Below the pieces are notes generated by a model. The model saw only the letters and a list, made by a program, of their open reading frames with translations. It had not been told where the DNA came from and ran no database searches. A stretch of 64,000 nucleotides of DNA from Chondrinema litorale (GTDB taxonomy: Bacteria; Bacteroidota; Bacteroidia; Cytophagales; Flammeovirgaceae): positions 2,159,421 through 2,223,420 of the forward strand of contig NZ_CP111043.1 in the NCBI RefSeq assembly GCF_026250525.1, read 5' to 3'. Both the position numbers and the translations under genes were made by a program. Position 1 is the first letter of the stretch, and every line of letters begins with the position of its first letter. Shown piece after piece: positions 19,101 through 26,517 of this stretch.

Positions 19101-19421
19101 ATTATTATCAGTGATGAGTGCTAGAATGCTCAGGTTTTTATACTTATCTATCGAGCTTCGTATTTCAGGTCTATCTTTGGGAAACTGAAAATTAATTTCT
19201 TGAGCATATAAAATACCATCACTGCTATAAACTTCCTCCTGGGTATAAGTACCAGTATCAACTGTAATATAAATCTCTTCAAAATTGACTCCTACACTGG
19301 TAACAATACTATCAATAATATGTGGATTATCTAAATTATAATCAATACTAGATACATCACTGGCTTTAATGATACTGAGTTTATGAAAACCGGATTGATT
19401 ATCAAGAGAAAACTTGCGCAT
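16170..19421 (-). CDS. large modular fibre-like protein
   Basis: 1083 residues made of repeated modules. A FIPNSLVFAYADG / FTPGSIIIADVDG / FTPGSVLFADADG / FTPGSILFADVDG element recurs near residues 326, 500, 648 and 827, the last three preceded by a TED(G/L)-EI(N/D) element and each followed by a strand pair. Between modules lie beta-rich spacers with many Asn, Gly and Ser, as in tail fibre or receptor-binding shafts. There is no signal peptide, and the C-terminus ends in a short helix. The stop of the upstream 139-residue gene overlaps its start by 20 bp. Receptor binding is inferred from architecture and size. Confidence 0.7.
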   Translation of the reverse strand: MRKFSLDNQSGFHKLSIIKASDVSSIDYNLDNPHIIDSIVTSVGVNFEEIYITVDTGTYTQEEVYSSDGILYAQEINFQFPKDRPEIRSSIDKYKNLSILALITDNNGYQILIGHKENPLRISNNLDKGRLQGNVNSRGFKITGNTLNESAFLNFEMPTDDGVEGSGTDGSGNGGQTTSLSLSNGLYFDGITKKGKIGGTIVEETYIYVPHTYFFEISNREQSYVPPDGKHKEGFYVNDDGVYLYSSNVHGTSQLRFFDQELEFIQGPGGVIKYSDPEPFGSDPLDAFILGSYIPPVKWVKDYIREYVDIQFDDNNFNDFIPNSLVFAYADGKLFTDGQLTYDHVRHRLAIGNSFPDYGIDLVIDTDHDGIHINRIDSAGTPINAEQVRIFTSFSTGGYIELYDQNENELIRLAGGANNYIGNQIAINQVSSAEQAIDLLGALRIRNKDDYSTGSPVDAFDLISKDYDVDGTASPVLITEDLVEIDIRKIYEFTNRTFTPGSIIIADVDGGLTDSINLTFDSTDNILTINGYDIYSSDGQELVLRGANNAKLEIDVNGSTAGYTKFTSSYPYLVSKDFRINNANLDVRGYIYQAIENTPDLPDNGYYQFAKDRDGVTSSGSPFFLTEDGIEINLVAIHQAVEGNLSEFTPGSVLFADADGTITENANTRFYYDNSINQLKIARGAFIGTNTDGSSTGFVWLGQTSPDSTNYTIQGTGSIVYMNAPTSFDFRIGNSNNARIGSGYIQLARFGSSHIPVSKLSETEGNFIGYISPNLSLAAIADAFVLYAKDYDGAGTASPVFYTEDGVEINIREIYQNTTTFTPGSILFADVDGNITEDTNLFYNQSDQIFSIGYAEVDVIRRSGLQIFYTDSSYGTSRQLEQAALYIQNDYTNNGDHTLIATATGYSPSGSFVVYENANGIFVASHTNSRTIGLGRENSSIVTVVNTGSFQGVNLSKTAYIGDASVTKGRVVVNRNGAYLYVGWENSNHEAGIFINHWSNTKAQMVFQTSLEPNYIDANTIQVWSQDYDGSGDNACFHTKTEDNKIIKLYQLSAIDDANGANNTTVLQAVVDALRNLGFVAAI

Positions 19422-19821
19422 TTGACCTTTCTTTATACCGTTGCCAGCTTTTTTTACCTCTTTCCATTTTAAATTCTGACTCAGTAATATTATACAAGTC
19501 TAAAAATTCACACAAGGATGCATTTGCTTTTAAGCCTAGGTGGGTATCTCTTTCAATATGCTCATGCATTTGCTGCCTGAATAACTCTCGATAGAAAATG
19601 TATAATTTGTATAATTTTCGCTTATTGGGGTTATCCATAAATACCTTCAGGTTGGATTTACCTCCCATGTGGCTAAAATATCTGGTGGATTGGTGGAAAT
19701 CTTTAATATCAGGTAGTTTTAACTTATTATCCACCACTAACATACCCGATTGAAAATTGCCCTTACATTTGATGAATTTATACAAATATTTGTCTACAGG
19801 TAAGATCGCTAGTTTCCTCAT
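19402..19821 (-). CDS. first gene of the late operon, unknown function
   Basis: 139 residues, basic and helical, overlapping the fibre gene by 20 bp. It is the first gene after the early-late junction, which carries the TTTGTCC dyad. Unrecognised; a regulatory or structural role cannot be decided. Confidence 0.5.
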   Translation of the reverse strand: MRKLAILPVDKYLYKFIKCKGNFQSGMLVVDNKLKLPDIKDFHQSTRYFSHMGGKSNLKVFMDNPNKRKLYKLYIFYRELFRQQMHEHIERDTHLGLKANASLCEFLDLYNITESEFKMERGKKSWQRYKERSNAQVFS

Positions 19822-19864
19822 TTAATGCAGTATATTATTAAAAAAATACAAAAAAATGCTTGCC

Positions 19865-19899
19865 ATTTGTCCTTTTTTTGATGCTATAAAGGGACAAAT
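19865..19899. promoter_or_regulatory. TTTGTCC dyad at the early-late junction
   Basis: ATTTGTCC at 19865-19872 and its complement GGACAAAT at 19892-19899 form an inverted pair with a 19-base spacer, 44-78 bp before the first late gene. A TTTGTCC core like this recurs as a single copy before four other leftward genes. This makes it a good candidate for a late activator or repressor site. Confidence 0.5.
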
Positions 19900-19952
19900 A
19901 GCAACAAATTTTACCTAATTTAGGTAATCAAAAATGAAAACGTGAGGAAAAA

Positions 19953-19966
19953 CGTAAAATTTTACG
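19953..19966. promoter_or_regulatory. 14-bp perfect palindrome near early-late junction
   Basis: CGTAAAATTTTACG, fully self-complementary, lies 26 bp from the stop of the early 115-residue gene. It could be an operator or part of a terminator; no T tract follows. Confidence 0.35.
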
Positions 19967-19991
19967 GAGTATTTTGGTGAAGAACTTCTCC

Positions 19992-20339
19992 TTATATGGA
20001 AGTTTTCATTTTGAGTAGGCCTACTTCCTTACTGGTTTTATTGTAAAAGTCTGTAAGCATATCTGTTCTGTAATCTGATTGCTCATACCATTCCATAAAT
20101 GCAAGTATTTCACGAGAATCAAAAACTACCATTATATTTGTAGAATTACTTTTCATCAGTAAAGTGGCTAATCTTCTGAGCAATTTACTTTTAAGGCGTT
20201 CTACCACCAGATGATATACTGCATCTGGATTACCCCATAGCAATAGGGTGTTGAGGTTCTTAGAGGTTAAGGAGTAATTACAGAACTCAATGAGTGTATT
20301 GAGTTCTGTAGCTTCTAATTTGAATTTTATATTCAGCAT
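19992..20339 (-). CDS. early-region protein of unknown function
   Basis: 115 residues, mostly helical, with a hydrophobic SNSTNIMVVFDSREILAF segment. Last gene of the leftward early block. Unrecognised. Confidence 0.45.
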   Translation of the reverse strand: MLNIKFKLEATELNTLIEFCNYSLTSKNLNTLLLWGNPDAVYHLVVERLKSKLLRRLATLLMKSNSTNIMVVFDSREILAFMEWYEQSDYRTDMLTDFYNKTSKEVGLLKMKTSI

Positions 20340-20351
20340 GATTTGATGGAG

Positions 20352-20645
20352 TTAGATTTCATTTAAATGATGATCAACCCAGTCTCTAACTCGGTGAAAT
20401 ACTTGATCTTGACCTGTGAGCTCTAATTCTATATTTAGAAATTTTGCCCTACGATAATATGTATTACAATACTTTAATAGTAACATATGACCAGCACAAT
20501 ACATGGTATTTTCCTCTGTAGTATGGCTGCATAAATAGGCATCTGTTTTATAAACCTCCATCATCTTTTCACCTCCCAATGGCATACAGTTCTTTAAAAA
20601 AGGGCAGCTTTTACAGAGTTCTTTTTGATGTAAAAGTTCATTCAT
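20352..20645 (-). CDS. Cys-rich small protein
   Basis: 97 residues with CKSCPFLKNC (three Cys in ten residues) and further Cys and His residues (YLCSHT, MYCAGHM), suggesting a metal-binding or Fe-S-type fold. Its start overlaps the stop of the AntA gene (ATGA, 20642-20645). Function unknown. Confidence 0.5.
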   Translation of the reverse strand: MNELLHQKELCKSCPFLKNCMPLGGEKMMEVYKTDAYLCSHTTEENTMYCAGHMLLLKYCNTYYRRAKFLNIELELTGQDQVFHRVRDWVDHHLNEI

Positions 20646-21304
20646 TCTTCTAAGTTTTTGATATCTCCTTCAGGAGCAATTTCTTCTGGGTTTTTGCCAG
20701 TGTTTTCTTTTAGAATGTTCCTGATATCTGCGTGATTTTTTTGGTGAAAACTAGCAGCATCTTCCAGACTGGTTATATCGCCTTTAAAATTCTCATTGGT
20801 CATGGCTGTGGCAAAGTCCCTACCTTTCAATAATACTTCAGACAGTACTTCATCTGGTAATGGGGATCCATTAAAAAAAACTTTTCTACCTGCTAAATCA
20901 ATTTGAAAATAATCATCTTCAGTGCCACCTATTGATTGGATATTTGCTGATAGCTTATCTTTTGAAGCTTCCAACTTCATAAAACTTTCTAACCTTTTAT
21001 TATGCTTGTTATGCTTGAGGCCAATTAAAGTTTCCTCTGCTTTTATAAAATACAATCTTGCTTCTTTGCCCTTATCAGTCCGTTGAAGCATGGATATCTC
21101 CTTTGCACACGTGATAGTTAAGTAGTATTCTTTATATGTTTGACGATACTCTTTTTTGAGTTTCGTCAAAAAATCTTTGTTTTCTACAAAACCATACTCC
21201 AACATTCTTTTAATCCAGTCGCTAAATCTAGTTTTTACATCTAAAAACTGATGCAAGTCTCTGGCATTAACCAAGTTGCCTTTGTAAATTTTAATTAATT
21301 CCAT
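20642..21304 (-). CDS. AntA/AntB-type antirepressor
   Basis: 220 residues. Residues 1-90 match the AntA/AntB domain: LVNARDLHQFLDVKTRF, then a WIKRMLEYGFVENKDF element and YYLTITCAKEISML. Such proteins lift phage repression or modulate early expression. The C-terminal part is a separate polar domain. It lies in the early region with ATGA coupling to the Cys-rich gene. Confidence 0.72.
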   Translation of the reverse strand: MELIKIYKGNLVNARDLHQFLDVKTRFSDWIKRMLEYGFVENKDFLTKLKKEYRQTYKEYYLTITCAKEISMLQRTDKGKEARLYFIKAEETLIGLKHNKHNKRLESFMKLEASKDKLSANIQSIGGTEDDYFQIDLAGRKVFFNGSPLPDEVLSEVLLKGRDFATAMTNENFKGDITSLEDAASFHQKNHADIRNILKENTGKNPEEIAPEGDIKNLEE

Positions 21305-21351
21305 TTAAAGAAGTTTTTTTAAAGTATTATAGCTATTATTTATTACTTAAT

Positions 21352-21786
21352 TTAAGTATATATTTTTATCTCTGGCAACTTATCTAAATTAATTGCTTTC
21401 TCTTCTAATTCATCTTCATCTGCTTGGATATGAATTGAAACTAGAGCTGTTCTGCCATCCAAAGATTTAAATTTACCTACTTGACATGAGCTGGCAGTAA
21501 TGTTTTCAAATACCCATCCTTCAGATTTCCCTACATTGGGTTGTATAATTCCTATGGCTTCCTTTAAGCTTTCATATAGTCGTTTTTTAGTTACTCCTTC
21601 ATTTACAAATTGCCGAAAATATGCTTCAGCTATTTGACAGGAATGCAAGATAGCAAGCATCTCATTTTTTCCTGAAATAGTATGAAACCTCAATTGAGTC
21701 AATAATTTGTTAAATAGGATAACTAAATGTTCCGGAATTTCAATATTGCCTTCATTATCTGGCTGGATGTAATTGATTTCACTCAT
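21352..21786 (-). CDS. early-region hypothetical protein
   Basis: 144 residues, helical N-terminus and beta-rich end. Starts 2 bp after the 95-residue gene. No recognised domain. Confidence 0.45.
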   Translation of the reverse strand: MSEINYIQPDNEGNIEIPEHLVILFNKLLTQLRFHTISGKNEMLAILHSCQIAEAYFRQFVNEGVTKKRLYESLKEAIGIIQPNVGKSEGWVFENITASSCQVGKFKSLDGRTALVSIHIQADEDELEEKAINLDKLPEIKIYT

Positions 21787-21788
21787 GG

Positions 21789-22076
21789 CTATCTCAGTTT
21801 TTTTATTTTCTTGATCATGATTCTTAATTCTTCTTCAGCTTGTTTACATGCTTTTAAGGTGGCTGAATCTCTGGTCTCAAAGTAAAGCGTTTGTAAATCC
21901 ATTACCTCAATGGTTTTGTCTACAAAGAGGGAATTGGCAAATGCTTTTTGCACTTCTTCCAGTAAATCATGGCCTTTACCTTCTGTCTTATCAATTAAAA
22001 GATAGATCCTGCCATTTTCAGAACTACCTGTAGTAATTTCTGTGTAGAGAGGGTTTAATAGCTGCTTTAAAGTCAT
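21789..22076 (-). CDS. early-region hypothetical protein
   Basis: 95 residues, mixed fold with a Lys-rich end. Its start overlaps the stop of the next upstream gene (ATGA at 22073-22076). Unrecognised. Confidence 0.45.
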   Translation of the reverse strand: MTLKQLLNPLYTEITTGSSENGRIYLLIDKTEGKGHDLLEEVQKAFANSLFVDKTIEVMDLQTLYFETRDSATLKACKQAEEELRIMIKKIKKLR

Positions 22077-22435
22077 GATGCTTTGGCTTTAAAAATACTT
22101 TTTTCAACTGTGTTGATACCTTCGGCAACTACTATTTCAATGCATTCATGTTTGATTCCTTCAATCGTGAATTCTTCATAAATTTGCATACCTTTTTTAT
22201 CAATTAAATCTGGGCGATTCTTTACATATAAGAGTGTATGTTTCTTATGATAAACATATCCAATCTCTTTTTCTTTATGAATCACTGTAACATAATCTTC
22301 TTCAGCATGTACAATATCTTCAATATTCAATTTCACATTTTGAGTAGATCCAATTTGTATATTGCAAGGGATTTCATCCTGATTTAAATCAAAGTGAAAA
22401 TAGACTCTGATTATTTCTATGTAGGGTTTTTCCAT
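22073..22435 (-). CDS. early-region protein, beta-rich
   Basis: 120 residues. A segment reading IEDIVHAEEDYVTVIHKEKE resembles the strand-turn pattern of LytTR-like DNA-binding domains, but the match is weak. Located between the 95- and 190-residue genes. Confidence 0.45.
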   Translation of the reverse strand: MEKPYIEIIRVYFHFDLNQDEIPCNIQIGSTQNVKLNIEDIVHAEEDYVTVIHKEKEIGYVYHKKHTLLYVKNRPDLIDKKGMQIYEEFTIEGIKHECIEIVVAEGINTVEKSIFKAKAS

Positions 22436-22456
22436 AGTTGTTTAATCTTGATAATT

Positions 22457-23029
22457 TTACATTTGAACTACATTGCTATGCTCTTCCCGATTATAGGTAT
22501 TAGCAATTGACCAGCTATAAAGCTGTACTGGCATTTGCTCTCCATTTTCATGTAAATCATAGTAATTATTTAAGTAGAAATGCATATGCATTACTTTTCC
22601 TTGCCTGTACATTTTCATGGCATAATCATAGAGCTTTTTAAAACCTGTTAAGGGTTTATTGATGCCATAGAAATTTTTCACAAACTCACTATTTTCATTT
22701 TTAAGCCGCTCTGTAAGCAAAGATTTATCTTTAAATAGCTCTCTTTCATGAGGAAAATCATAACTGAAATATCGAGCAGTCCAGCCTTCAGGTTTAGCTT
22801 TGTTTTTTAATACTATCCACAGCTTAATGAGTGAATCTTGTTTGTCTGGAGGTAAGATACAAATAGGTGAAAAAGATCCTTTTAGGGCATAATGTTCTTT
22901 GATCAGGTTGTCCAGGGAGTAAATGGCATTTTGCCTAGAGGACTTTACCACTACTGGATTATAGGCTATTTTCATGAGTTCTGAAATCCCCATTTCAGAT
23001 ATTTCTCTATTGGTATAACTGAGTTCCAT
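22457..23029 (-). CDS. early-region hypothetical protein
   Basis: 190 residues, mixed fold, with a GFKKLYDYAMKMYRQGK segment. No known domain recognised. It is the second gene after the winged-helix gene in the leftward early block. Confidence 0.45.
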   Translation of the reverse strand: MELSYTNREISEMGISELMKIAYNPVVVKSSRQNAIYSLDNLIKEHYALKGSFSPICILPPDKQDSLIKLWIVLKNKAKPEGWTARYFSYDFPHERELFKDKSLLTERLKNENSEFVKNFYGINKPLTGFKKLYDYAMKMYRQGKVMHMHFYLNNYYDLHENGEQMPVQLYSWSIANTYNREEHSNVVQM

Positions 23030-23157
23030 TCTGATAGTATGTTGTTGAAGTGAAATGAACCGGGGAAAGTCCCCGGTTACAACTTATTTTTAATTGCAGT
23101 TGCCAAGCAATTGAAAGGTGTGCACTTCAATGGAGTGTTCACTCTTTTCCTGCTTCT

Positions 23158-23391
23158 TTAAATATTTTTTTGATCGGGCCTTCTCTTTTTCGTAAAGGAT
23201 CCTAATTGTTTTCTTGTATTCTTGGAGTAAACATTAAACCAGCGCCAGCCCGGAAATTTTTCATCTAAAAAATCAGTGAAATCAAGCAAATTACTGGTAT
23301 TATATTTCACAAACTTTTCACTGGTTACCTTTGCAATGCATCTATATTTGCGCTCTTTTTCTGCACCGTTCATCAAATTTTGACCTTTCAT
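23158..23391 (-). CDS. small phage protein (conserved WRWFNV-type)
   Basis: I take the start at 23391 (23373 is also possible). A longer reading from 23595 would run across the tandem repeats at 23441-23510 and is unlikely. About 77 residues, ending with FVKYNTSNLLDFTDFLDE, then PGWRWFNVYS and FTKKRRP, which I recall from small Bacteroidota phage proteins of unknown function. Confidence 0.5.
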   Translation of the reverse strand: MKGQNLMNGAEKERKYRCIAKVTSEKFVKYNTSNLLDFTDFLDEKFPGWRWFNVYSKNTRKQLGSFTKKRRPDQKNI

Positions 23392-23440
23392 CTTGTTTGA
23401 AAATTTTGCTGTTTGCTCATTTTTTCCTCCTACTTCTCTC

Positions 23441-23510
23441 ACTTTCTGAAAGTCTTTCTGAAAGTATTTTCTGTAAGTAATTTCAGTAAGTCTTTTAGGT
23501 AAGTCTTTCT
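23441..23510. repeat. iteron-like tandem array of 12-13-bp units
   Basis: Five to six imperfect copies read AAAGTCTTTCTG, AAAGTATTTTCTG, TAAGTAATTTCAG, TAAGTCTTTTAGG and TAAGTCTTTCTGA in a row. Such arrays are typical of replication origins or of repressor binding. It lies between two early genes and upstream of a likely start. CRISPR is excluded because there are no unique spacers. Confidence 0.55.
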
Positions 23511-23730
23511 GACACAGTAAGACATTACTTCCAGAACGTGGAAAATTTTTCCACATGGCTGGAAAGAAAAGGGCATACTTTTCCCGATTGCCCATTTTGC
23601 ACTACGTTTGTACTATGTTATGACATGACTTGATTCTGGAAATTTGTGCGCACAAATTTCTAATCTTGAGAGCTTATATGAATAACTCTCTTAGGGCGGT
23701 TTTACTATCAAATTCATAGAATACATTTTT

Positions 23731-24162
23731 TTAGTTAATAAAAAATTTGAGGTTGATTGATATTAAGTCTTCATATCGGCTTGATTTCCTGTTTTTCTGA
23801 CTGCTAACTGTAGGCACATAATCTATATCTGCTATTTGAGCCATTTTAAGCCGTTTAAAATGATTTTTTATACTCTTTACTTCTAAGTCTAATTGCTTTG
23901 CCACTGAGGCTGCATTATCCATGAAACTCACACATGTAAAGCTCTTTCCATTCTCAATTTCAACTTCTTTGTAGTTAAGTGGATTAGAAAAATCTTTTAT
24001 TTTCTTTAAAGCCAGTTTGATTAGAATTTCAGAGGTTTTGATATGACCCACCCTGATCTGTTCAGATTTTTTTGGATGTTTTTTGTTCCAATCTTTAATG
24101 AAATGATGAAGTGTACGAATCTCTTTTTCAGACTCCAGTACCTTGTGGATTACTGCTGCCAT
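23731..24162 (-). CDS. winged-helix-like DNA-binding protein
   Basis: 143 residues. The segment NAASVAKQLDLEVKSIKNHF (residues about 86-105) is a clear helix-turn-helix, followed by a short wing. Likely an early regulator or replication initiator that could act on the nearby tandem repeats. Confidence 0.5.
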   Translation of the reverse strand: MAAVIHKVLESEKEIRTLHHFIKDWNKKHPKKSEQIRVGHIKTSEILIKLALKKIKDFSNPLNYKEVEIENGKSFTCVSFMDNAASVAKQLDLEVKSIKNHFKRLKMAQIADIDYVPTVSSQKNRKSSRYEDLISINLKFFIN

Positions 24163-24410
24163 GTGATTTCTTTTTGTATGGTTAAAACTTGATTTTCATC
24201 TTCTGGGAAAAGCGAAGGTTCTGGGCATTTTAATGCTATGCCTCTTTTTTTAAGCTCACTATTGATTAGCTCATTACTCATGGCTCTAAATACTTCTGAA
24301 TAATTCATAGCTATCATTTTACAGAACATCTTAAAACGGCTCCTTTCAGCCTCACTAAGTTTGATCTTGATCAACTTATCAGGCTTTCCTTTCGGTTTTA
24401 CTTTCTCCAT
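24150..24410 (-). CDS. ribbon-helix-helix-like small protein
   Basis: 86 residues from ATG at 24410. LIKIKLSEAERSRFKMFCK, then MNYSEVFRAMSNELI, reads as a ribbon strand followed by two helices, as in MetJ/Arc-type DNA-binding proteins. The 3' end overlaps the winged-helix gene by 13 bp. It also overlaps the end of the membrane protein gene by 32 bp. Confidence 0.5.
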   Translation of the reverse strand: MEKVKPKGKPDKLIKIKLSEAERSRFKMFCKMIAMNYSEVFRAMSNELINSELKKRGIALKCPEPSLFPEDENQVLTIQKEITWQQ

Positions 24411-25752
24411 TTTTTTTAGCTTTATCCCATACAATAGTTCCTTGAATATTTTTAACTGTTTGCTTATTATTAGTTTTGTGTAATTTGGCCAGCTCCTTGG
24501 CCAGCTCTCTATTTCTTCTGGTATGCGCTAGCCTTGCCTTATTCAGGCATTCATCACTGCAATATTTTTTCTTTAGGTTTTGAGCAATCGGCTCTAGTGC
24601 AGTATTCACTACAAATGGAGTACTGCACACCTTGCAATATCTTAAATCAAAGCCTGGAGTAAGTTCAATACTCTTTTTTGATACTATCTTTGAAACAGGT
24701 ATAGAAGTTGGATTTTCTTGCCCATCAGAAGCATCGCCTGAGACTTCGTTCGAAACTTCGTCTGAAGCTTCATTTTTAAAAATTTTAAGGCCATGTAAGC
24801 CAATATCTTTGCCATTACTTATCAGTAAATCTTCATCTTCAGGGGCTAAGCTTTGTAGTTTGTCTTCTGGATCTGGCTCAGGGGAGTCTTCTGGGTAATC
24901 CTCACTGTTTTCACGCTGATGCTGTCTATTTTGACTCACCGATTTAAAGGAAAAAATACAATTGAAGATGATACAAATCGTGTAAAGTGTTTCTGATATA
25001 ATTACATAATTTGTATTGGTGTTAATCTGATTATTTAAGTTTTGATTGAATGAGGCTAATTGCTGCTCATATTCTTTGATTTGGCTGGATCGCTGACTGG
25101 AATGTTCACTTACTAAATCAGCTTTTTTGGCTTCCAGATTTTGTAGTTGTTCGATATCATACTGAACTTCTTTTTTGAAATGCCATTTATTACCATTTCT
25201 TGGCATGTGGAAATTCCCTTGGTAGGTATACTTTTTATTGATACTGGCAATGGATGATTCTATGAGTGCAATATTGTTTTCAAAGATTGAATCAGTAACT
25301 ACAGTTTTAGTTTCGATAGGAGGTAAGACATAGTTTTTCTTGGTTCTATCTTCCATGCCATGCCAGGAGGCATAGATGGAGCCAGCAATACAACTAAGCG
25401 CCAGTAACAAAAAGAACAAATTAAAAGACTTTGCCTGGCCTAAAAACTCATGAAAAAATTTGAGGGCTGAAGCTGTTTTTACCACTTCAAAAGCAACCAC
25501 CATGACTACTGCACATACTAGGGGGTAGGGCATCTTGTTGTTTTCAGTAATGATCAAAGCAAAGTTAAACTCTGAGTACCCTGAAAAACTTTGGCAAAGT
25601 ACACTCAGCAGTGTAAAGATTAGGAAGATTGCAAAGAAGCGATCGAAGTAATCTTTTTCTGTGATGTAATTGCGCTCAAAAATTCTTAAAAAATAATTTT
25701 TCAAAACAGTGTTACTATATTTGTTTACCAAATATTTATTATAATTGCCCAT
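24379..25752 (-). CDS. membrane protein with coiled coil and zinc-ribbon-like tail
   Basis: 457 residues. Three or four N-terminal transmembrane segments lie around residues 35-120, followed by a coiled coil with many Gln/Asn (about 190-250), another hydrophobic segment (YVIISETLYTICIIFNCIF, about 247-265), an acidic, Ser-rich linker (280-350) and a CxxC ... CxxxC cluster (YCKVC, then YCSDEC, about 380-405) that looks like a zinc ribbon. Position in the early region suggests a phage-encoded surface or exclusion factor; that is inference. Confidence 0.55.
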   Translation of the reverse strand: MGNYNKYLVNKYSNTVLKNYFLRIFERNYITEKDYFDRFFAIFLIFTLLSVLCQSFSGYSEFNFALIITENNKMPYPLVCAVVMVVAFEVVKTASALKFFHEFLGQAKSFNLFFLLLALSCIAGSIYASWHGMEDRTKKNYVLPPIETKTVVTDSIFENNIALIESSIASINKKYTYQGNFHMPRNGNKWHFKKEVQYDIEQLQNLEAKKADLVSEHSSQRSSQIKEYEQQLASFNQNLNNQINTNTNYVIISETLYTICIIFNCIFSFKSVSQNRQHQRENSEDYPEDSPEPDPEDKLQSLAPEDEDLLISNGKDIGLHGLKIFKNEASDEVSNEVSGDASDGQENPTSIPVSKIVSKKSIELTPGFDLRYCKVCSTPFVVNTALEPIAQNLKKKYCSDECLNKARLAHTRRNRELAKELAKLHKTNNKQTVKNIQGTIVWDKAKKNGESKTERKA

Positions 25753-25854
25753 AGAAGTATATGAAAGTATTATAGAAAAAGGTAGCTGACTGTGAGAGGG
25801 ATGCTGCCTTTTTTAGTTTAATAATTAAACTGTTTCTCTTTTCGATAAATACCA

Positions 25855-25874
25855 GGAGTTGAAAAATCAACTCC
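25855..25874. other. 8-bp inverted repeat with 4-base loop
   Basis: GGAGTTGA at 25855-25862 and TCAACTCC at 25867-25874, separated by AAAA. It lies between the membrane protein gene and the small ORFs. It could be part of a regulatory hairpin; no T tract follows on the plus strand. Confidence 0.35.
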
Positions 25875-25903
25875 AAGTACAAGATTTCCGATATTGTATT
25901 TTT

Positions 25904-26014
25904 TTAGTCAATAAAAAAATCTTCGTTTTCTTTTTTTAAACGCTTGACCAGATATAGTTGAAGAACTAAACAAACTGGTACTATCAATAATATTATATAA
26001 GCAGTTGTTAGCAT
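25904..26014 (-). CDS. 36-residue single-span membrane peptide
   Basis: Reads MLTTAYIILLIVPVCLVLQL then a basic stretch and an acidic end. About 20 hydrophobic residues form a clear transmembrane helix. It lies in the leftward early block between the 47-residue ORF and the membrane protein gene, and is too short for standard gene calling. Coding status is plausible but not proven. Confidence 0.4.
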   Translation of the reverse strand: MLTTAYIILLIVPVCLVLQLYLVKRLKKENEDFFID

Positions 26015-26040
26015 TATTTGAATTTCTTGAGTGTGAAAAA

Positions 26041-26184
26041 TTATAAATAGTTAAGAATCAAAGGCTTTTTTATTTGCCGCTTTTTTGCTCGATTCTTCTG
26101 CCGATTCTCGATCTCACACTGCTTGCTGAAATTTCTTCTCTGTTCCCAGATAGAATTTTCATCTTTTTTTACGTTATTTGTCAT
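26041..26184 (-). CDS. 47-residue basic small ORF
   Basis: Reads MTNNVKKDENSIWEQRRNF followed by a long run rich in Arg/Lys, without membrane segment. Located between two other short leftward ORFs. Start and stop are well placed; function unknown. Confidence 0.35.
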   Translation of the reverse strand: MTNNVKKDENSIWEQRRNFSKQCEIENRQKNRAKKRQIKKPLILNYL

Positions 26185-26249
26185 GTCTATAAAAAAGTTT
26201 GATTTCACAGTTGAACTTGAAGCCAGGTGTTCGTAGCACTTGGCTTTTT

Positions 26250-26387
26250 TTATTTATTTATCTTCTGTTGTTGCTTCTCTCTATATTTAGTAATTCTATT
26301 TCTGTTTTTATGTAGAGCTTGCCTGCAAATTCTAATAGCTTTTTCAATATCTCCTTCTTTCAAGGTATCTATTATTGTTGCATACAT
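26250..26387 (-). CDS. 45-residue small ORF, first of the leftward early block
   Basis: Reads MYATIIDTLKEGDIEKAIRI then basic residues (CRQALHKNRNRI) and a QQQ-type end. The helical pattern resembles a small DNA-binding or regulatory protein. It lies just left of the operator-like dyad at 26445-26477, so it would be the first early gene under repressor control. Confidence 0.4.
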   Translation of the reverse strand: MYATIIDTLKEGDIEKAIRICRQALHKNRNRITKYREKQQQKINK

Positions 26388-26444
26388 CTTTGTAATGTTT
26401 AAGTTAGACTTTTTAATTTTTTTTACGTTTATTTGTATAGTTTA

Positions 26445-26477
26445 ATTTGAATACAATGCAATTGTAACAATTCAAAT
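26445..26477. promoter_or_regulatory. nested dyad, candidate repressor operator
   Basis: ATTTGAAT (26445-26452) and ATTCAAAT (26470-26477) form a perfect outer dyad. Inside them ACAAT (26453-26457) pairs with ATTGT (26461-26465). It lies between the divergent early block and the repressor gene, where a CI-type operator is expected. On the minus strand TACATTTG (26487-26494) could be the -7 element of the early promoter. Confidence 0.55.
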
Positions 26478-26517
26478 GAAACCATGCAAATGTATTTAAT
26501 AAATAAATGTAAATTTT

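Noticed and set aside
23441..23510. CRISPR array
   Set aside because: Units are contiguous with no spacers and are only 12-13 bp long.
26227..26445. Rightward hydrophobic 72-codon reading
   Set aside because: Shadow of the leftward 45-residue ORF and AT-rich leader; Phe/Ile/Leu content arises from T-rich DNA.
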